A stretch of DNA of 12,156 nt from Actinomycetota bacterium (GTDB taxonomy: Bacteria; Actinomycetota; Actinomycetes; S36-B12): assembly GCA_947499275.1 (NCBI GenBank), contig CANMNM010000020.1, positions 1-12,156 of the forward strand. Direction: 5' to 3'. The notes beneath the pieces are model-generated. The model saw only the letters and a list, made by a program, of their open reading frames with translations, had not been told where the DNA came from and ran no database searches. Position 1 is the stretch's first letter. The number at the start of each line of letters is the position of its first letter. The position numbers were made by a program, and so were the translations under genes. Positions 1-7,589 of the stretch are shown one piece after another.

Positions 1-749
1 CCCGGATCTCCCATTGAGTAAGTGCGAGTGCAGTCACTGCAGTATCCGCTGGGCATAGTTCCACCAATATCAACTACAACCGGATCACCAGCACTGATCA
101 CTCGATTACTGAGTTCGTGGTGTGGACTAGCTCCATTTGGACCAGAGGCAACTATGACAAAGTCAACTCGTACGTGTCCCTCGGCTAAAATGAGTTCAGA
201 GATATCTCGCCCAACCTCCTCCTCCGTGCGGCCCACTTTAAGTAGATCAGGGACTTGCGCATGGACCCGATCAATTGCTGAGGCCGCTTCGCGCAAAAAA
301 TTCAACTCGGTTGGGGTCTTGATGATCCGGATTGCCCCGATAATTGGTGCAGCCAATTCAATATGTGCCTTAGGCAAGTTTTCCGAGATCTTCAGAACCC
401 GCTCAGCCCACATGTGGTTGTTGACTGCCACTCGGCCCTGGCTAAATCCAGACACTTCACGGATGATGTCGTACGGGTTGTCATTTTCAGCCCAGCCGAT
501 AACCTCCCATCCCAAATCGCCAAAGGGACTTGCGCTGGCAGTTGAGATCTCCAATCGGGGAACGACCAGAAACGGTGTCTTATGGGGTGAAATCACCAAA
601 GCCGTGATGCGCTCCAACGGGATTGCGTTGTAACCAATCAAATACCGCAGATCCGCGCTAGGGGTAACCAGCATCAAATCGATACCCAGTTCTTGCATGT
701 GAACCTGTGCCCGAGTAATTCGCTCCAGGTAATCCGAGGTTGCAGCCAT
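1..749 (-). CDS. M24 family Xaa-Pro peptidase (PepE/PepQ-like), 3' end cut by window
   Basis: Translating the minus strand from ATG at 749 gives 249 residues with no stop before the window edge, so the C-terminal part is missing. The family are cytosolic metallopeptidases that cleave X-Pro dipeptides or N-terminal X-Pro bonds. Residues 1-135 look like the creatinase-type N-terminal domain (LMLVTPSADLRYLIGY at 25-40). The M24 catalytic domain starts near 140 (IIKTPTELNFLREA). The first two expected metal ligands are visible: Asp227 in VVVDIGG and Asp239 in SDCTRTY. They are 12 residues apart, as I recall for mycobacterial PepE; the remaining ligands lie outside the window. A conserved-looking His pair is at 210-211. 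The frame stays open upstream of 749, but no ATG, GTG or TTG appears there, and no good Shine-Dalgarno is present. The gene diverges from the exonuclease, matching pepE (Rv2089c) next to Rv2090. The family call is firm; the substrate is not. Confidence 0.88.
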   Translation of the reverse strand, partial: MAATSDYLERITRAQVHMQELGIDLMLVTPSADLRYLIGYNAIPLERITALVISPHKTPFLVVPRLEISTASASPFGDLGWEVIGWAENDNPYDIIREVSGFSQGRVAVNNHMWAERVLKISENLPKAHIELAAPIIGAIRIIKTPTELNFLREAASAIDRVHAQVPDLLKVGRTEEEVGRDISELILAEGHVRVDFVIVASGPNGASPHHELSNRVISAGDPVVVDIGGTMPSGYCSDCTRTYSMGDP

Positions 750-784
750 GTAGGACAGATTAGCCCGGGTGTCATACTTTCGCC
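750..784. promoter_or_regulatory. 35-base divergent intergenic region, probable promoters
   Basis: This short gap separates the start of the M24 peptidase (minus strand) from the GTG start of the exonuclease (plus strand), so at least one promoter should lie in or near it. On the plus strand CATACT (773-778) or TACTTT (775-780) resembles a -10 element and ends 4 to 6 bases before the GTG. Neither gene has a clear Shine-Dalgarno sequence. That fits leaderless transcription, which is common in Actinobacteria. No -35 match is convincing. This is inference from spacing and weak motifs. Confidence 0.3.
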
Positions 785-1696
785 GTGAGTGGACCTCTGT
801 TAATCCTCGATAGCGCAACTCTGTATTACCGGGCGTTTTATGCTCTCCCCGAGAAAATGACCGCACCCAATGGCAGCCCCCACAATGCGATTCGTGGATT
901 TCTTTCCATGTTGACCAAACTGATCACGATTCACCACCCCAGCGGAATTGTTGCGGCCTGGGACAACGACTGGCGACCAGAGTGGCGTGTTGAGTTAGTC
1001 CCCAGCTACAAGACACATCGGCTGGAAGTGACATCGGGGCAGGAAGAAGTCCCCGACACTCTAAGCCCACAAATTGGTGCAATTGCGGCAATCCTTGATG
1101 CCTGGGGCGTTGCCAGAATTGGGATCGATGGCTTTGAAGCGGATGACGTTATTGCCTCGGTTGCAGCCCAGCATGAGGGCCGCTCATTTGTGGTGACCAG
1201 TGATCGAGACCTGATTCAAGTTGTCACCGATCGAGTGTCATTACTTTTGCAGGTCTCTGGTGGGGTGGAAAATTGGCCAGTTTTGAATCCGGATGCGATT
1301 GAATCAAAATACGGCGTCTCCCCTGGTAACTATTTGTCTATGGCAGCGCTGCGCGGTGATCCCAGCGATGGTCTTCCTGGGATCCCTGGGATTGGAGATA
1401 AAACTGCCAGTGCATTGGTAAACGCCTATGCCAACCTCGATGCGCTGATTAAGGCATCAGGTACACCCGATCCCGCCAAGCCACTAACACCGAGGCTTGC
1501 CGAGCGGATTAGCGCTGGGGCGGACTACCTAGCAGCTGCCATGGCAGTAATTGAGGCTGAGACTCGACTTCCCGTGGGCGCGTGGAGCGTCGAAATTCCC
1601 TATGAACCCGTTGATATGCAGACACTTAATGAACTGGCCGTTAGCTGGGGTGTTGAAAAGTACGTTGAGGAACTTCTTCAGGCTGCGCTGGGATAA
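785..1696 (+). CDS. Stand-alone 5'-3' exonuclease (PolA N-terminal domain / FEN-like family)
   Basis: This 303-residue protein matches the 5' nuclease domain found at the N-terminus of DNA polymerase I, but without a polymerase domain. The family removes RNA primers and 5' flaps using two metal ions held by acidic residues. The expected acids are visible: Asp9 (LLILDS), Asp60 (AAWDNDWRPEWR, followed by the substrate-contact region PSYKTHR), Glu118/Asp120/Asp121 (GFEADDVIAS), Asp140/Asp142 (VTSDRDLIQ) and Asp192/Asp195 (RGDPSDGLPG). A helix-3-turn-helix DNA-binding motif follows at about 192-210 (LPGIPGIGDKTAS). The start is GTG at 785, which leaves only two residues before the conserved LLILDS strand. 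This is the only plus-strand gene. Its 3' end overlaps the convergent helY by 19 bases. The same exonuclease/helY neighbourhood occurs in mycobacteria (Rv2090). Full-length PolA is presumably encoded elsewhere. Confidence 0.92.
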   Translation: MSGPLLILDSATLYYRAFYALPEKMTAPNGSPHNAIRGFLSMLTKLITIHHPSGIVAAWDNDWRPEWRVELVPSYKTHRLEVTSGQEEVPDTLSPQIGAIAAILDAWGVARIGIDGFEADDVIASVAAQHEGRSFVVTSDRDLIQVVTDRVSLLLQVSGGVENWPVLNPDAIESKYGVSPGNYLSMAALRGDPSDGLPGIPGIGDKTASALVNAYANLDALIKASGTPDPAKPLTPRLAERISAGADYLAAAMAVIEAETRLPVGAWSVEIPYEPVDMQTLNELAVSWGVEKYVEELLQAALG

Positions 1697-4416
1697 GAAA
1701 TAATCCCTCTCTTGCACAAATCGATCGCGGCCATCGCGTTGGCGTGTAGGACTGAATCAGGAGGGGTGACGGCAACAATTTGACCGAGAAGATCGATCAC
1801 CTGCCGGACCCAGCGGACGAAATCCCCAGCCGTTACGTCATTACTTGTCAGAATCTTCATCAGCGTGGCGCCCTTAGCCCATCGGTAGAGGGCCCACGCT
1901 AGACCGGCGTCAAGTTTACGGCTCTCGTGCACTTTGTGATCGTGCTCGATACCTTCAACGTGACCCCAAATCTCGTGAATGTCGTCGAGGGCCTTTTGGG
2001 TTGGTCCACCAGGGACTGACGGGGCTTCATCGGAATCACCGCGCCGACTTTCATACACAAATGTTGAACACACGGCTGCCAAAGTTGGTGGGTCGAGCTC
2101 ATCTAAGACACCAGCCAAGATTGTTTGGGCGATCAACAGGTCATTTTCCGAGTAAACCCCTTTGAGTAGATCACCGCGCTGGGTCACTTGCCATTCACCT
2201 CGAGGATCCTTTACCAGATATTCAAGGTCTCCCAGCACTGAACACAACCGATCAAATCGCCGAGCAATCGTGTTCGTGCGCCCCTTCATCCGTGAGGAAA
2301 CTTCTTGGTATTGGCCCTCTGTCTTCTGGTATCGCTCACCCCAGCGCGCATGGGCTTCCCGCTCGTCGCAGCCATGGCACGGGTGGGCCCGCATCTGGTC
2401 CCGGAGGTCTTGGACGAGGGGGTTTACTTCATGTGACTTTTTTCCACGTCGCTTGGGATCAGTGGCCTGTTGACCCATCTCGCGGACTTGTGATGCCAAG
2501 TTCTTTTTCAACTGGGCATCACGGGATGAGAAACTTTTCGGAACTCTGATTCTCCCGATGGGGGTCAAGTCCGCGAGTGCGTCATGGTGGTTGAGTCGAC
2601 GCACTTGACGGTCACCGGTGAGCACCATGGGTCGTGGCTCCACTTTGTCACTATTGATTGCTGGTGACACAACAACTGCTGGGCCTGCTTTTTTCCCTGC
2701 AGAAAGTATGACTACGTCTCCAACTTTAAGTGTTCGTAGTTGTGACTCGCCAAAATCGCGCCTCTGACGTACGACTTGCCTGCTGTCTTGACGCTCGGCA
2801 ACTGAAATCTCATATCGAAGGGCACTGTATTGCTCGAAATCACCAAGATGGCATTGCATAGAGTCGAAGAAACCGGCCTTTGCTTCTTCAAGTTTTCGTA
2901 GTTCGGTAGCTAATCCAACGACGGAAGCATCGGCTTGGAATTGCGCAAATGAAGTTTCCAATAATTCACGTGCCCGTTCGGTACCGATTGACCCAACCAG
3001 GTTAACCGTCATGTTGTAACTGGGTCGAAATGAAGATTTCAAAGGATACGTCCGCGTGGAAGCCAAACCAGCAAGGGATTTAGGGTCAAGTTCCTGCTGC
3101 CAAAGCACGACCGCGTGGCCCTCAACATCGATGCCACGACGTCCAGCACGACCGGTAATTTGAGTGTATTCCCCTGGCGAAAGATCGACGTGAGCATCAC
3201 CGTTCCACTTAACCAAGCGTTCGAGAACCACTGATTTAGCCGGCATATTGATGCCCAGCGCAAGCGTCTCGGTTGCAAACACAACTTTCAACAGACCCTG
3301 CTGAAAAAGGGATTCCACGATCTCTTTAAATCGTGGTAATGCCCCGGCGTGATGAGCAGCCACCCCACGTTCGAGCGCATCGATCCAGTCGTTGAAACCA
3401 AGTGCCGCTAGATCCTCATCAGGGATATCCCGTGTCTGCTCAAGAACTTGATGTCGAATCTTCTCGCGCTCCGCAGTGGATGTTAAACGGAGTCCAGACG
3501 CAAGAATTTGTTCAACCGCGTCATCACAACCGGCTCGACTGAACAGAAAATAAATTGCCGGGAGCAACACTTCAGCCTCAAGAAGAGCGACAACGTCACT
3601 TCGCCTTGGTGTCAATGATGTCCTTCGGGGCGCACCACGACCCTTGCTACCGTATTTCGATTGACTCCGGCTGGCCGATGCATGTGCGGAGTTGCGAGCC
3701 AGCGCCGCTAACTCGGGGTTCACTTCATGTTGTGAGTCATCAATAAAAAGGTCGTAGAGCCTTTTTCCCGCCATCACGTGTTGCCACAAAGGGACAGGGC
3801 GGACTTCTTCGACAATTACCTCGGTTTCACCTCGGATCGTGGCAAGCCACCGACCAAACTCTTCTGCGTTGCTCACGGTGGCGCTCAGGGCAATAATCGT
3901 TACAGATTCTGGTAAATGGATGATCACTTCTTCCCAAACCGCACCGCGTGATCGGTCGGCGAGATAGTGAACTTCGTCCATGACAACAAATGAAAGATTA
4001 TTCAATGTGGTGGAACGGGCATACAACATGTTACGCAGAACCTCGGTCGTCATGACTACGACCGGTGCGTCCCCATTGATGCTGTTATCTCCCGTAAGCA
4101 ATCCCACGTTGTCAACGCCGTATCGCTCAACGAGCTCGGCAAACTTTTGGTTGGACAGAGCCTTGATGGGAGTCGTATAGAAGCACTTTGTTCCGGTGTT
4201 GAGGGCTCGAAATATTGCAAACTCCCCCACCACCGTTTTACCTGCTCCGGTGGGGGCGGCAACTAAGACACCCTTACCCGACTCGATTGCGCGTACTGCT
4301 TCCAATTGGAATGGATCCAAATCGAATGCGTAGCCTGCGGTGAAGGCTCCCACCATGGTCTTATTGTCCTGGGCCCGCAAACGCGATGCGGCATACTTTT
4401 CGGCCGCAGACGTCAT
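1678..4416 (-). CDS. helY: Ski2/Mtr4-like DExH-box RNA helicase HelY
   Basis: This 912-residue superfamily 2 helicase has the Ski2/Mtr4/HelY layout. Visible motifs are Walker A APTGAGKT (54-61), DEVH (147-150), SAT (178-180), ATETLALGINMP (381-392) and motif VI QITGRAGRRG (419-428). A basic Ser/Arg-rich segment (about 241-272) interrupts the region between the two RecA-like domains. Residues from about 740 to the end fit the DSHCT helical domain. A conserved-looking HPCHGCDER motif sits before it. The family unwinds structured RNA with ATP, and eukaryotic members feed the exosome; the role of actinobacterial HelY is poorly defined. The ATG at 4416 is the earliest start, because an in-frame TAG lies nine bases upstream. 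No strong Shine-Dalgarno is seen, and tatC ends 23 bases upstream. The 3' end runs 19 bases into the convergent exonuclease gene. Family assignment is very secure. Confidence 0.95.
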   Translation of the reverse strand: MTSAAEKYAASRLRAQDNKTMVGAFTAGYAFDLDPFQLEAVRAIESGKGVLVAAPTGAGKTVVGEFAIFRALNTGTKCFYTTPIKALSNQKFAELVERYGVDNVGLLTGDNSINGDAPVVVMTTEVLRNMLYARSTTLNNLSFVVMDEVHYLADRSRGAVWEEVIIHLPESVTIIALSATVSNAEEFGRWLATIRGETEVIVEEVRPVPLWQHVMAGKRLYDLFIDDSQHEVNPELAALARNSAHASASRSQSKYGSKGRGAPRRTSLTPRRSDVVALLEAEVLLPAIYFLFSRAGCDDAVEQILASGLRLTSTAEREKIRHQVLEQTRDIPDEDLAALGFNDWIDALERGVAAHHAGALPRFKEIVESLFQQGLLKVVFATETLALGINMPAKSVVLERLVKWNGDAHVDLSPGEYTQITGRAGRRGIDVEGHAVVLWQQELDPKSLAGLASTRTYPLKSSFRPSYNMTVNLVGSIGTERARELLETSFAQFQADASVVGLATELRKLEEAKAGFFDSMQCHLGDFEQYSALRYEISVAERQDSRQVVRQRRDFGESQLRTLKVGDVVILSAGKKAGPAVVVSPAINSDKVEPRPMVLTGDRQVRRLNHHDALADLTPIGRIRVPKSFSSRDAQLKKNLASQVREMGQQATDPKRRGKKSHEVNPLVQDLRDQMRAHPCHGCDEREAHARWGERYQKTEGQYQEVSSRMKGRTNTIARRFDRLCSVLGDLEYLVKDPRGEWQVTQRGDLLKGVYSENDLLIAQTILAGVLDELDPPTLAAVCSTFVYESRRGDSDEAPSVPGGPTQKALDDIHEIWGHVEGIEHDHKVHESRKLDAGLAWALYRWAKGATLMKILTSNDVTAGDFVRWVRQVIDLLGQIVAVTPPDSVLHANAMAAIDLCKRGIISYPSAA

Positions 4417-4439
4417 ATCGCAAGTCTAGCCGTGAGTCA

Positions 4440-5273
4440 TCAATCTTCTAGATCCGTACCAAGTGGTGAGATTTCGTCGTCATCAAGTTGACTGAAATCA
4501 GAATTCCTCGACTTTCGGGCCCGCCGACGATCATTGAGCAGTGAGATCCCGACCGCAATAATGACGAGAATCATGATCGGACCAGCCAGCAACATTAAGT
4601 TAATGGGGTCACCCGTTGGGGTTGCGATAGCGGAGAAAATGAGAACCGTAAAAACAATCCACCGCCACCAGGAAAGTAAGCGTTTACCGGACAGAATTCC
4701 CGCGAAGTTCAACAAAACAATGAGAAGTGGGGTGAGGAATCCAACCCCGAAAACAAGAATTGTTCGAAGGAAAAATGATAAGTAACGGTCTACAGAGACA
4801 ATGTTTTCAACGTTAGCGGGAGTAAACCCTAGCAAGATCTCCAAACCGAGGGGCATCACAACATAAGCCAGAGTTATGCCAGCGGCAAAAAGAGGTGTGG
4901 CCACAGCGACGAAACCAAGCGCCCATTTTTTTTCATTGTGATGTAATCCCGGTGTTACGAATCTCCAGAGCTGGTATAGCCACACCGGTGCACTCAGGGC
5001 GAGTCCGGCGGCGGCGGATACTTGAATCTGCAAGACAAATGGATCGGCTACCCCGGTTAACGCTAAAACTACGTCTTGGCCATTCGCTTTGGCTTCTGCG
5101 ATGACGTACGTGAAAGGTTCGCTTATCCAAGCAAAGATTTCGGCATAGTAGATCCAACCGATGACCATGCCGATCGCAATCGCGATTCCGCTTTTAACCA
5201 ATCGGGAACGCAACTCACGCAAGTGCTCGACGAGCGGCATTCCGACCGACTCCTGCTTTTCGCGCAGGGCCAC
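4440..5273 (-). CDS. tatC: Sec-independent protein translocase TatC
   Basis: TatC is the polytopic receptor of the twin-arginine translocase; it binds RR signal peptides of folded proteins at the inner membrane. The family signature MPLVEHLRELRSRL begins at residue 12. It includes Glu20, which corresponds by position to the signal-binding Glu15 of E. coli TatC. Six hydrophobic segments fall at about 26-44, 80-104, 116-140, 165-190, 205-219 and 224-245. They are followed by a basic patch (RRRARK) and an acidic cytoplasmic tail. The maximal frame begins with GTG at 5273, nine bases after tatA, with no ribosome-binding site. ATG at 5240 (codon 12) has AGGAG nine bases upstream and may be the true start, giving 266 residues. 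helY follows after 23 bases. Pairing with tatA and lack of a nearby tatB is usual in Actinobacteria. Identity is certain; only the start is open. Confidence 0.96.
   Translation of the reverse strand: MALREKQESVGMPLVEHLRELRSRLVKSGIAIAIGMVIGWIYYAEIFAWISEPFTYVIAEAKANGQDVVLALTGVADPFVLQIQVSAAAGLALSAPVWLYQLWRFVTPGLHHNEKKWALGFVAVATPLFAAGITLAYVVMPLGLEILLGFTPANVENIVSVDRYLSFFLRTILVFGVGFLTPLLIVLLNFAGILSGKRLLSWWRWIVFTVLIFSAIATPTGDPINLMLLAGPIMILVIIAVGISLLNDRRRARKSRNSDFSQLDDDEISPLGTDLED
5250..5254 (-). promoter_or_regulatory. Shine-Dalgarno AGGAG supporting a downstream tatC start
   Basis: AGGAG lies nine bases before the in-frame ATG at 5240 of tatC. The upstream GTG at 5273 has no comparable site. This favours translation beginning at the MPLVEHLRE segment, although TatC proteins with longer N-termini also exist in Actinobacteria. 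Confidence 0.45.
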
Positions 5274-5282
5274 TAGCTACAG

Positions 5283-5564
5283 CTAACGTTCAGTGGGCGA
5301 AGCAGGCTGTGTTTCCGCGCTAACTTCGGGTGCTGTTGAGTCTGGGGTGCCAGCTTGAACTGCCTTAGATTCGACGTTCTTTGGCTCTACGGCTTTTACT
5401 TCCTCGTCGGGTTCGTTGTTCACGAGACCTTTCGTTTCCGCCTTAAAGATCCGGAGTGAGCGGCCCAAGCCGCGGGCAGCGTCGGGCAGACGCTTAGCCC
5501 CGAACAACAGCAGAATGAGGGCGACAATAATGAGCCATTCCCAGCCTTTGAGATTACTGAACAT
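5283..5564 (-). CDS. tatA: Twin-arginine translocase subunit TatA
   Basis: This 93-residue protein has the TatA layout: a short N-terminus, one membrane helix at about 8-21 (GWEWLIIVALILLLFG), the Phe-Gly hinge at 21-22, an amphipathic helix (AKRLPDAARGLGRSLRIFK, about 23-41), and a charged, Pro/Glu/Ala/Thr-rich cytoplasmic tail. TatA multimers form the translocation path for folded Tat substrates recruited by TatC, which is encoded nine bases downstream. The ATG at 5564 has a strong Shine-Dalgarno (AGGAAAGG) six bases upstream. TatB is a paralogue, but the FGAKRLPDAAR motif and the direct pairing with tatC favour TatA. No tatB is in the window. A 96-base gap separates it from pafC, the largest in the minus-strand array. 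Confidence 0.95.
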   Translation of the reverse strand: MFSNLKGWEWLIIVALILLLFGAKRLPDAARGLGRSLRIFKAETKGLVNNEPDEEVKAVEPKNVESKAVQAGTPDSTAPEVSAETQPASPTER

Positions 5565-5660
5565 GTGATCCCTTTCCTGCCGCGCGGATTACCTTGTGAA
5601 CTGCCCCAATGGCGATTTTCGTAGTCTACTTCCTCGTAAAATTCTACGCCGGCCCTCATG
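5565..5660 (-). promoter_or_regulatory. 96-base pafC-tatA spacer, possible internal tatAC promoter
   Basis: This is the longest non-coding gap in the window. On the minus strand it holds two -10-like hexamers, TAGAAT (5646-5641) and TAGACT (5628-5623), about 75 and 60 bases before the tatA start. I found no good -35 partner at 16-18 base spacing for either one. No hairpin followed by a T-run is visible, so pafC-to-tatA read-through is also possible. A separate promoter for the tat genes is plausible, but this rests on weak motifs. Confidence 0.22.
5571..5578 (-). promoter_or_regulatory. Strong Shine-Dalgarno of tatA
   Basis: AGGAAAGG lies six bases upstream of the tatA ATG at 5564. It is the best ribosome-binding site in the window and fixes that start. 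Confidence 0.7.
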
Positions 5661-6608
5661 TTAATTGCTTAACCGGACCATCGATTCGGCAACTAATTCA
5701 CTGATTTCCCTCGCGTATGCGGTGGGCTCCAGCACTGTGGCCGCACCTGCCATGGACAGGATCCAGCGGATAAGCCAATCCTTGGACAAATAGGGCACGC
5801 TGATCAGGATCTGACCATCAGTGAGCGATCCAGGCTTCTCAGGTACGCGGGTTACCCAGGTTTCTTCGGTAACCCAAGCAATTGCCGGATCAATCCGCAC
5901 AAGGGCCGTTGGAGCCGAGGCTAGATCTGCTAAGCCAGAAACCTCGGCCGTCAAGTCAACTTCGGCGCGAGAGAGTGGCTCACCGGATCGAAGATCAGCC
6001 ATACGATCAAAACGAAATGACCGAACTGCCTCAGCTTGTTCGCACCAAGCTGTTAGGTATAAATAATCATCAACGCTAAAAACTCTCATCGGGGCTACAT
6101 TGCGTCGCGAATGATCGTCTTTCGCTGTTGAATATTCGAAATTCAATGAAAGGTTATTAGCCAGAGCAGATTCAATCAATTCGCTCTGTGCGGTCTGCTC
6201 TTCACTCGAAGTCGCCACCACACTGATTGCTGAACCGGTGACGGCATCCATCTTTGCAATCAGCCTGTTGATTGTGTCCTTTTCGGCTACCCCAGGAATT
6301 TGGTTCATGCGCCGGAGGGCGATCGACAGAGCAACGGCCTCATCAGAACTAATGCGCATGGGCACCGTTAACGTTTGTGGGTCGTGAACCCAGATTCGGT
6401 CATCGTCCCAAAAATCAATATCAACCAGTTGGTCAGGTCCGTAACCCGGAAGCCCACACAGAACGAGCTGCCAAAGATCCTTGGTTAGCGTCTCGACGCT
6501 GATACCAAAATGTTCAGCTGTTTGTGTCAGGGTTATTCCCGGCCGCTTGGCCAGCCAGGGAACCAAAGCGAGTAGCCGAGAAATTCGGTCAGATACCTGT
6601 TCAGCCAC
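5661..6608 (-). CDS. pafC: WYL-domain DNA-damage response activator PafC
   Basis: PafC partners PafB in a transcription activator that drives the LexA/RecA-independent DNA-damage response in mycobacteria. The N-terminal helix-turn-helix runs to about residue 55 (SDRISRLLALVPWLAKRPG, then TLTQTAEHFGISVETLTKDL). It is followed by a conserved central segment (about 75-105) and a WYL domain at about 145-205. Here the name-giving motif reads YLYLTAW, followed by VRSFRFDRMADL. I chose GTG at 6608 (315 residues) because AAAAAGG lies eight bases upstream, it overlaps the pafB stop by eight bases, and it puts the first helix at the usual distance from the N-terminus. A longer frame from ATG at 6635 (324 residues) is possible but has a poorer site. 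Together with the adjoining pafB and the proteasome genes, the identity is secure. Confidence 0.92.
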   Translation of the reverse strand: MAEQVSDRISRLLALVPWLAKRPGITLTQTAEHFGISVETLTKDLWQLVLCGLPGYGPDQLVDIDFWDDDRIWVHDPQTLTVPMRISSDEAVALSIALRRMNQIPGVAEKDTINRLIAKMDAVTGSAISVVATSSEEQTAQSELIESALANNLSLNFEYSTAKDDHSRRNVAPMRVFSVDDYLYLTAWCEQAEAVRSFRFDRMADLRSGEPLSRAEVDLTAEVSGLADLASAPTALVRIDPAIAWVTEETWVTRVPEKPGSLTDGQILISVPYLSKDWLIRWILSMAGAATVLEPTAYAREISELVAESMVRLSN

Positions 6609-7575
6609 GAGTTTCACCTTTTTCGGCCACTTCATGATGTTCTTCGCAGATCTTTTTACTTCCGCTCAGGACAGATTCCGCGAGCAAGGGAGATTCAATT
6701 CGCATGACATCGGCCAGTGCGAGCATCGTCCAGCGGGTCAAATCAGAAAGTGATCCTTGGACCGTCAACAGATCGCCCTCGTCAGTGTGTTCAATTGAAG
6801 TTGCGTGTCGCCGCAGCATGGCTCCGCGATTGGGCACAATTGCGATTCGAGCCGTGATCATTTCATCAAGTTGCGGAAGTTGCATCGAGGGATTATCAGG
6901 CCGCGAAGCAGTGTGAGCCTCGGCGGTCAACTTAACGCCACCCTGGATTCTCGGTAGCTTAAAAGTTCTCTGCTCCTGACGATCAAGGTCAAAACCGATG
7001 CAGTACCAATGCCCCTCGCGACACAGAACGGCCCACGGTTCAATACTTCTTGCCGATTGCAAACCAACGCGATTCTGATAATTGAACTTCACGACTCGCT
7101 TTTCACGTGCTGCTCGGAGCAATATCGGCAATGACACGTCATGCGCCTGTAAGCGAACCAGACCAGACAACTCAGCGGGGGGTGAGACAACACTCTTCCC
7201 ATATTTGGCTTCAATCTTGCGCAACGCACTTTGCGCTGGAGCGCTGAGCACTGCTTGATCCCACACCTGTGCGGCTACGCCCAAAACAATCAGGTCATCG
7301 GGGCTTAATTCCAAGTCCACGAACTCGTATTCACTTGGCAAGATTCGATAACCCAAAGTGTCACCCATGGTGTCGGTCACCGTTTCAATCGGCAGACCCA
7401 TTGATCGAAGTTCATCTTTGTCGCGTTCGAACATCCGCTCGAAGGCTTCATCTGAGTGTGCATCTTCGTAGCCCGCCACGTTGTCTCTTATGTCGGCGCG
7501 CGATATTGCGCGACGGGTTGACATCATGGCGAAAACCAGGTTGAGGAGCCGCTCAGTTTTGTCGCGTCGTGGCAT
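6601..7575 (-). CDS. pafB: WYL-domain DNA-damage response activator PafB
   Basis: This 324-residue protein has an N-terminal winged-helix region (about 5-60: KTERLLNLVFAMMSTRRAIS through DELRSMGLPIETV). A central linker with the family segment LELSPDDLIVLGVAAQVWDQ (88-107) follows. The WYL domain is at about 150-213, with HWYCIGFDLDRQEQRTFKLP. WYL domains sense a ligand, and single-stranded DNA has been proposed for PafBC. The PafB/PafC pair activates many DNA-repair genes in mycobacteria. Despite the name (proteasome accessory factor), the proteins are not needed for degradation itself, though Pup-proteasome turnover of damage-response proteins links the two. The ATG at 7575 lies 14 bases after the FKBP stop. 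The 3' end overlaps pafC by eight bases, as expected for co-translated partners that act together. Confidence 0.93.
   Translation of the reverse strand: MPRRDKTERLLNLVFAMMSTRRAISRADIRDNVAGYEDAHSDEAFERMFERDKDELRSMGLPIETVTDTMGDTLGYRILPSEYEFVDLELSPDDLIVLGVAAQVWDQAVLSAPAQSALRKIEAKYGKSVVSPPAELSGLVRLQAHDVSLPILLRAAREKRVVKFNYQNRVGLQSARSIEPWAVLCREGHWYCIGFDLDRQEQRTFKLPRIQGGVKLTAEAHTASRPDNPSMQLPQLDEMITARIAIVPNRGAMLRRHATSIEHTDEGDLLTVQGSLSDLTRWTMLALADVMRIESPLLAESVLSGSKKICEEHHEVAEKGETRG
6617..6623 (-). promoter_or_regulatory. Shine-Dalgarno for pafC inside the pafB 3' end
   Basis: AAAAAGG, within the last codons of pafB (Glu-Lys-Gly), lies eight bases before GTG at 6608. It supports that codon as the pafC start over ATG at 6635. 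Confidence 0.45.
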
Positions 7576-7589
7576 TAATGCACTGTTGT

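Noticed and set aside
22..633. 203-codon open frame on the plus strand
   Set aside because: It is antisense to the M24 peptidase, whose minus-strand translation carries clear family motifs including VVVDIGG and SDCTRTY. The plus-strand product shows no recognisable domain.
1690..1715. Small hairpin GGGAT...ATCCC after the exonuclease stop
   Set aside because: It has only a five-base stem with an eight-base loop, no T-run follows, and it lies within helY coding sequence. Too weak to call a terminator.
5420..5659. 79-codon minus-strand frame starting in the pafC-tatA gap
   Set aside because: It runs through tatA in a different frame. TatA is unmistakable and has the strong Shine-Dalgarno. The product has no recognisable feature.
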